From the NCBI GenBank assembly GCA_020634875.1, contig JACKAX010000003.1, positions 62,001 through 126,000 on the forward strand: a DNA stretch of 64,000 bases. Direction: 5' to 3'. Position numbers and translations under genes: made by a program. The notes beneath the pieces are model-generated. The model had not been told where the DNA came from and ran no database searches. It saw nothing but the letters and a program-made list of their open reading frames with translations. Positions 63,855 through 64,000 of this stretch are shown here, piece by piece. The DNA comes from Anaerolineales bacterium. Lineage in GTDB: Bacteria; Chloroflexota; Anaerolineae; Anaerolineales; JABWBV01. Within the stretch, counting starts at the first letter, position 1; the number at the start of each line of letters is the position of its first letter.

Positions 63855-64000
63855 ATGAACAAGCGACTTTTCGCGATTTTGTCTGTCCTGATTTTGGCGG
63901 CTTTTGCCCTCGGGGCATGTCAGCCAGCTGCTGCCCCCTTTGAATGTACCGATGCTATTGGCTGTGTAGATATTGCCCCTGGCGAACCGGTTCATATCGC
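63855..64000 (+). CDS. Lipoprotein, probably ABC-transporter substrate-binding protein (partial)
   Basis: The first 48 residues: signal peptide with lipobox LGAC, then QPAAAPFECTDAIGC and IAPGEPVHIA. This start matches branched-chain amino-acid ABC substrate-binding lipoproteins common in Anaerolineae (from memory). AGGAG lies 10 nt before the ATG. The gene continues past the window end. Confidence 0.65.
   Translation, partial: MNKRLFAILSVLILAAFALGACQPAAAPFECTDAIGCVDIAPGEPVHI

Overview
The window looks like a chromosomal segment of an Anaerolineae-like Chloroflexota bacterium. This is inferred from gene content and style, not from a marker gene. The hints are two paralogous GT-C/GT39-like membrane glycosyltransferases with discoidin-like tails, a Ser/Thr kinase fused to TolB-like repeats, tandem C39-TPR proteins, Cys-anchored lipoproteins of the 'LGACQPAA' type, a WS/DGAT acyltransferase and fragmented housekeeping operons. 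Coding density is high, most genes have a Shine-Dalgarno sequence, and many transcription units end in long, almost perfectly palindromic terminators that could work in both directions.

Layout. 1-1860: AT-rich minus-strand unit with two nuclease-fold genes, one carrying about five single-base frameshifts, bounded by integron-like core sites. 2165-5090: nucleotidyltransferase, small membrane protein, HNH protein, tRNA-His and tRNA-Ile, and a probable small RNA with its own promoter and terminator. 5090-11311: GH25 muramidase, esterase, two GNATs, M48 protease, single-domain response regulator and a crotonase. 11702-16549: WS/DGAT acyltransferase, HEAT-repeat protein and XRE regulator divergent from a rich promoter region, then acyl-CoA dehydrogenase. 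16555-22676: GT-C pair, zinc-type dehydrogenase and a small membrane protein. 22916-26626: three-gene acyl-CoA carboxylase. 26705-32178: murI (frameshifted), HIT protein, Hsp70-like protein, GT1 glycosyltransferase and PIG-L deacetylase. 32391-36788: lipoprotein, small AT-rich genes including a lone Clp-N domain, and selA. 36829-41971: M24 peptidase and tsaD, meeting tail to tail with a prfA-prmC-tsaC operon. 42156-50627: glgA, DUF3592 protein, tandem C39-TPR proteins, sbcD, ogt and 8-oxoguanine-deaminase-like amidohydrolase. 50697-55112: folD, a membrane-anchored protein, and a Fur-family regulator in an operon with a P1B-4 metal ATPase. 55182-62098: Ser/Thr kinase, a large coiled-coil/PH-like/zinc-ribbon protein and gyrB. 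62266-63477: an intact ISAs1-type insertion sequence with a 10-bp target duplication. 63855-end: start of a lipoprotein, probably an ABC substrate-binding protein.

How the genes fit together. Acyl-CoA dehydrogenase, crotonase, carboxylase and WS/DGAT genes suggest acyl-CoA breakdown or carboxylation and neutral-lipid synthesis. prfA, prmC, tsaC and tsaD serve translation (termination and t6A modification). Fur and the P1B-4 ATPase form a self-regulated metal-efflux unit. The kinase and the neighbouring multidomain protein may be a signalling pair.

The most notable non-coding pattern is a set of spacers built from short 7-8 nt words repeated in tandem and mirrored as inverted repeats. Most loci have their own word. 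In one place the words extend into a coding start (prmC), in another they form 11 exact copies in front of an XRE regulator. Three genes carry single-base frameshifts, so base-level assembly errors should be considered before calling them pseudogenes.
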